Below are positions 61,500 through 64,000 of a DNA stretch of 64,000 nt, piece by piece; position 1 is the stretch's first letter, and every line of letters starts with the position of its first letter. The stretch comes from Neorhizobium sp. JUb45. Lineage in GTDB: Bacteria; Pseudomonadota; Alphaproteobacteria; Rhizobiales; Rhizobiaceae. Where the stretch lies: contig NZ_SLYW01000007.1 of the NCBI RefSeq assembly GCF_004343585.1, positions 1-64,000 of the forward strand, given 5' to 3'. The notes under the pieces were generated by a model. It saw only the letters and a program-made list of their open reading frames with translations, searched no databases and had not been told where the DNA came from. Both the position numbers and the translations under genes were made by a program.

Positions 61500-62417
61500 T
61501 CAATGTGACGCTGACCGAACGGTCGTTGCCATGACTGCTTTCAGCCGCGAGGCAGCAAAATCCAGAAAAGTTCGAAGCTTCAGCGGCATCAAACCTTGCG
61601 ACATATATACTAATTGTACCGGAGACGGATCCGGCTCGAAATCTTCGAGCAAAGGCACAAGCAGGCCGGCATCCACCGCGCGCTTGGCCTGGTAGGCCAT
61701 GAGACGGGTAATGCCCAGACCGGCAGAGGCGGCATCCACGGCTGCCTCTGCCGTGTTGACGGAAAGGCGTGTCCGGATCGGCACTGATATTTCCTGCCGT
61801 CCATTTCGGAACGTCCAGAACCGAGGCGAAAGCACTCCCTCGAAGGCGAGACAGTCATGGTCCGCCAGATCGCGCGGCTGGGTTGGAGCCGGGTTGCGCC
61901 TCAGATAATCCGGATTGGCATAAACGGTCGTGCGGACCGAACCGAGGCGAATTGTGATCAGGCTGCTGTCCGCAAGATGGCCGATCCTGACCGCCACGTC
62001 GATCTGCTCGTCGGCGAGGCTGACGGACCTGTCGCTCATGGTCAGGCGGATATTGATATCGGGAAATGCCTTCAGAAAATCGACGACGACAGGCAATACA
62101 TGCAGGCGGCCGAAGACGATCGGCGCTGTCATCGTCAAATCTCCGCGCGGTGCGATGTATTCGCCCGAAGCGCGCCGCTCCGCTTCCTCGACGCGCCCGA
62201 GGATTTCCCGCGCGGCCCCCACATAGCTTTGCCCTGCTTCCGTCAGCAGAATTTTACGGCTGGTGCGCGTCATCAGGCGCACCCCGAGATGCGACTCGAG
62301 CTCGGAAATCTTGCGGCTGACGGTCGGTAGAGGCGAATGCAGGGTGCGGGACGCAGCCGAGAGACTGCCGGCCTCAACCACGGCGATGAACACGGACATG
62401 GCGTCAAGACGATCCAT
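61500..62417 (-). CDS. LysR-family transcriptional regulator
   Basis: A 305-aa regulator. The helix-turn-helix at 1-62 (MDRLDAMSVFIAVVEAGSLS, LPTVSRKISELESHLGVRL) is followed by a type 2 periplasmic-binding-like effector domain. The ATG at 62417 gives the standard LysR N-terminus. It is divergent from the glutathione S-transferase gene, 120 bp away, the usual LysR target arrangement. Confidence 0.92.
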   Translation of the reverse strand: MDRLDAMSVFIAVVEAGSLSAASRTLHSPLPTVSRKISELESHLGVRLMTRTSRKILLTEAGQSYVGAAREILGRVEEAERRASGEYIAPRGDLTMTAPIVFGRLHVLPVVVDFLKAFPDINIRLTMSDRSVSLADEQIDVAVRIGHLADSSLITIRLGSVRTTVYANPDYLRRNPAPTQPRDLADHDCLAFEGVLSPRFWTFRNGRQEISVPIRTRLSVNTAEAAVDAASAGLGITRLMAYQAKRAVDAGLLVPLLEDFEPDPSPVQLVYMSQGLMPLKLRTFLDFAASRLKAVMATTVRSASH

Positions 62418-62537
62418 AGACCCTTCCAGAATTTGAGAGGATACCTTTTCTATTATCTGTCTACTACAGAAATACGGATGCAAATAGCTTCATGGACGTC
62501 ACCGACGCTTTCGTTCGGCCTTTCAAGGGAGCCTTCC

Positions 62538-63149
62538 ATGAAACTCTACAATTTCCCGCTTTCCGGTCATGCACATCGCGCTTTGCTGTTCCTTTCGCTT
62601 CTCGGCATCAAGGCAGATGTTATCGACGTGGATCTTGCCAAGGGCGCACACAAGGCAACGGATTTTTTAAAGCTCAACCCCTTCGGACAGGTGCCGGTTC
62701 TCGACGATGACGGCATCGTCATCTCCGATTCCAATGCGATCCTCGTCTATCTGGCCAGCAAGTTTGACCGCAAGGACTGGTTGCCGGATGATCTCCAGTC
62801 CGTCGCAAAAATCCAGAAGTGGCTGTCGGTTGCTGCCGGCGAAATCGCCTACGGGCCTGCCGCGGCGCGTCTGATTACGGTGTTCAAAGCCGATTTCCGT
62901 GCAGACGAGGTGATTGCTCGCGCACACCAGATCCTTGGCCTGATCAACGCCGAGCTCGAACAGCGGCGTTTCATCATCGGCGAAACGCCGACGATCGCCG
63001 ATATCGCGCTCTACAGCTACATCGTCAGTGCCCCTGAAGGAAATGTCGATCTCGCGCCGCATCCGCAGGTTCGTCACTGGCTTGCTCGCATCGAGGCTCT
63101 GCCGGGTTTTGTGCCTTTCCCCAGGACGGCAGTCGGGCTGGCCGCCTGA
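62538..63149 (+). CDS. Glutathione S-transferase
   Basis: A 203-aa cytosolic GST. The thioredoxin-like N-domain has MKLYNFPLSGHAHRALLFLS with Ser9 as the likely thiol-activating residue, LNPFGQVPVLDD with the cis-Pro, and DSNAILVYLA for the glutathione gamma-glutamyl contact. The helical C-domain has the N-capping PTIADIALYSY motif. AAGGGAG lies upstream of the ATG. Probably regulated by the divergent LysR; the PPOX-type gene downstream may be co-transcribed. Confidence 0.92.
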   Translation: MKLYNFPLSGHAHRALLFLSLLGIKADVIDVDLAKGAHKATDFLKLNPFGQVPVLDDDGIVISDSNAILVYLASKFDRKDWLPDDLQSVAKIQKWLSVAAGEIAYGPAAARLITVFKADFRADEVIARAHQILGLINAELEQRRFIIGETPTIADIALYSYIVSAPEGNVDLAPHPQVRHWLARIEALPGFVPFPRTAVGLAA

Positions 63150-63205
63150 CGGGAGGATGCGGCCGTCCGTCTCCGGCCGCATCCTCGTTGCAGATGGAGG
63201 TAATC

Positions 63206-64000
63206 ATGCCGCAAAAATCAGACGTGATCGAGGCCGCCGCATCGCCTTCCCCCTGGCATGAGGGCGAGCTGGAATTACAACGCCATACGGGCGTGGTCGA
63301 GCAGATGGATACGGTGGGCCGAAAATTCGTGCGACGTTTCCTGCTCGAACAGCATCGCGAGTTCTTTCCGCTCATCCCGTTCATTGCCGTCGGAGCCGTC
63401 GACCGTCAGGAAATTCCCTGGGCGACGATCCGCTGTGGTGAGCCCGGCTTTGTGCAGTCTCCCGACCCGCAGACCTTGATGATAAACGCAATCCGCGATC
63501 CCGAGGATCCGGCGCAGGAGGGGATGGATGACGGCGACCCTGTCGGGCTGCTCGGCATTGATCTCATCACCCGCAGACGCAACCGGATGAACGGCAGGAT
63601 TGTCCGCAGCGGCAGCGATGGCTTTGCCGTCGCCGTCGATCACAGCTACGGGAACTGCCCGCGCTACATCCAGAACCGCCATTTCAGATTTGTCAGGGAT
63701 CCATCCGAGTTCTCGTCATCCGTGCCGCTGATATCGGATAAGCTGAACGATCGCGCGCGGCGGATCATAAACGCGGCCGATACATTCTTCGTGGCCTCCT
63801 ACCACGACCGCGACGATGAGGGTCGACAGGTCGATATATCCCATCGAGGCGGCCGGCCGGGCTTTGTGCGCATCGATGCCGATGGCGGGCTCACCATTCC
63901 GGATTTCAACGGCAACCTGTTCTTCAACACCCTCGGTAATTTTCTGGTCAATCCGCGCGCCGGCCTGCTGTTTATCGATCATGAAACAGGCGACATGCTG
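63206..64000 (+). CDS. PPOX-fold flavin/FMN-binding protein (3' end outside the window)
   Basis: A partial gene, 265 codons visible without a stop. GGAGG precedes the ATG at 63206. The reading includes EFFPLIPFIAVGAVD, NGRIVRSGSDGFAV, and later NCPRYIQNRHF and FFVASYHD before a second PPOX-like part (GGRPGFVRIDADGGLTIPDF, GNLFFNTLGNFLVNPRAGLL). This is the plan of pyridoxamine-phosphate-oxidase-like proteins, which often follow GST genes and may be fused to a ferredoxin-reductase domain further on. Function unresolved. Confidence 0.8.
   Translation, partial: MPQKSDVIEAAASPSPWHEGELELQRHTGVVEQMDTVGRKFVRRFLLEQHREFFPLIPFIAVGAVDRQEIPWATIRCGEPGFVQSPDPQTLMINAIRDPEDPAQEGMDDGDPVGLLGIDLITRRRNRMNGRIVRSGSDGFAVAVDHSYGNCPRYIQNRHFRFVRDPSEFSSSVPLISDKLNDRARRIINAADTFFVASYHDRDDEGRQVDISHRGGRPGFVRIDADGGLTIPDFNGNLFFNTLGNFLVNPRAGLLFIDHETGDML

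Overview
The window looks like a chromosomal or chromid segment of a Rhizobiales bacterium (Rhizobium/Agrobacterium/Neorhizobium type). The grounds are: high-GC codon use, AtzE/M20/PuuE-type amide catabolism genes, many solute-binding-protein ABC transporters, a DUF1488 gene, an ExoY/ExoF/ExoP-like exopolysaccharide locus, and fragments of insertion sequences common in rhizobia. This is inferred from gene content only; no database search was possible.

Layout. (1) 1-1417: initiator tRNA-Met with a degenerate second tRNA-like copy, a terminator, the stub of a lost TetR gene with its operator, and an exported alpha/beta hydrolase. (2) 1844-11992: a divergent island around an XRE-type regulator. 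Leftward are a PyrK-like electron-transfer subunit, a PyrD-like dehydrogenase and an M20 carbamoyl-amino-acid hydrolase. Rightward are an NMT1-type ABC transporter interleaved with a nucleoside phosphorylase and phosphopentomutase. Both arms carry the same 19-bp operator. Together they suggest uptake of a pyrimidine nucleoside, phosphorolysis, salvage of the pentose and reductive base breakdown. (3) 12000-15973: an IS-scarred patch with transposase fragments, an exported CxxCH protein, a displaced deoB 3' end and a metallophosphoesterase. (4) 16214-21492: a gltIJKL-like acidic amino-acid transporter, an SHMT-like PLP enzyme and a GntR regulator. (5) 21747-26930: a LacI regulator, a GH2 beta-galactosidase and an orphan peptide-type binding protein.

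(6) 27006-27870: a second TetR/hydrolase pair in which TetR is intact and the hydrolase is a stub, the mirror image of region 1. (7) 28068-36950: a TetR-controlled amide-catabolic island. It holds two tandem PuuE-like deacetylase-fold proteins, an MFS transporter, an amidase with a small partner, and a polar amino-acid-type ABC transporter. A 19-bp operator-like motif precedes both its first catabolic gene and its transporter operon. (8) 37199-41778: a DUF1488 gene, a very AT-rich intergenic region, a glycosyltransferase fused to a helical-toroid domain, and a GH130 enzyme. (9) 42382-61169: a Wzx/Wzy-type exopolysaccharide locus with a glycosidase, GT8, three further GT proteins (one a GT4-GT2 fusion), ExoY-like initiating transferase, Wzx, Wzy, an outer-membrane export protein, a co-polymerase with a degenerate kinase domain and two acyltransferase-like proteins. 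It is interrupted by two abutting 273/274-bp palindromic MITE-like elements. (10) 61500-64000: a LysR regulator divergent from a glutathione S-transferase, then a PPOX-fold flavin-binding gene that runs off the window.

The observations I would check first are: the two TetR/hydrolase loci that have decayed in complementary ways; the paired MITEs with conserved stems but different stem sequences; the two shared-operator regulons (XRE and TetR); and the tandem PuuE-like pair with amidase as a possible cyclic imide or ureide pathway.
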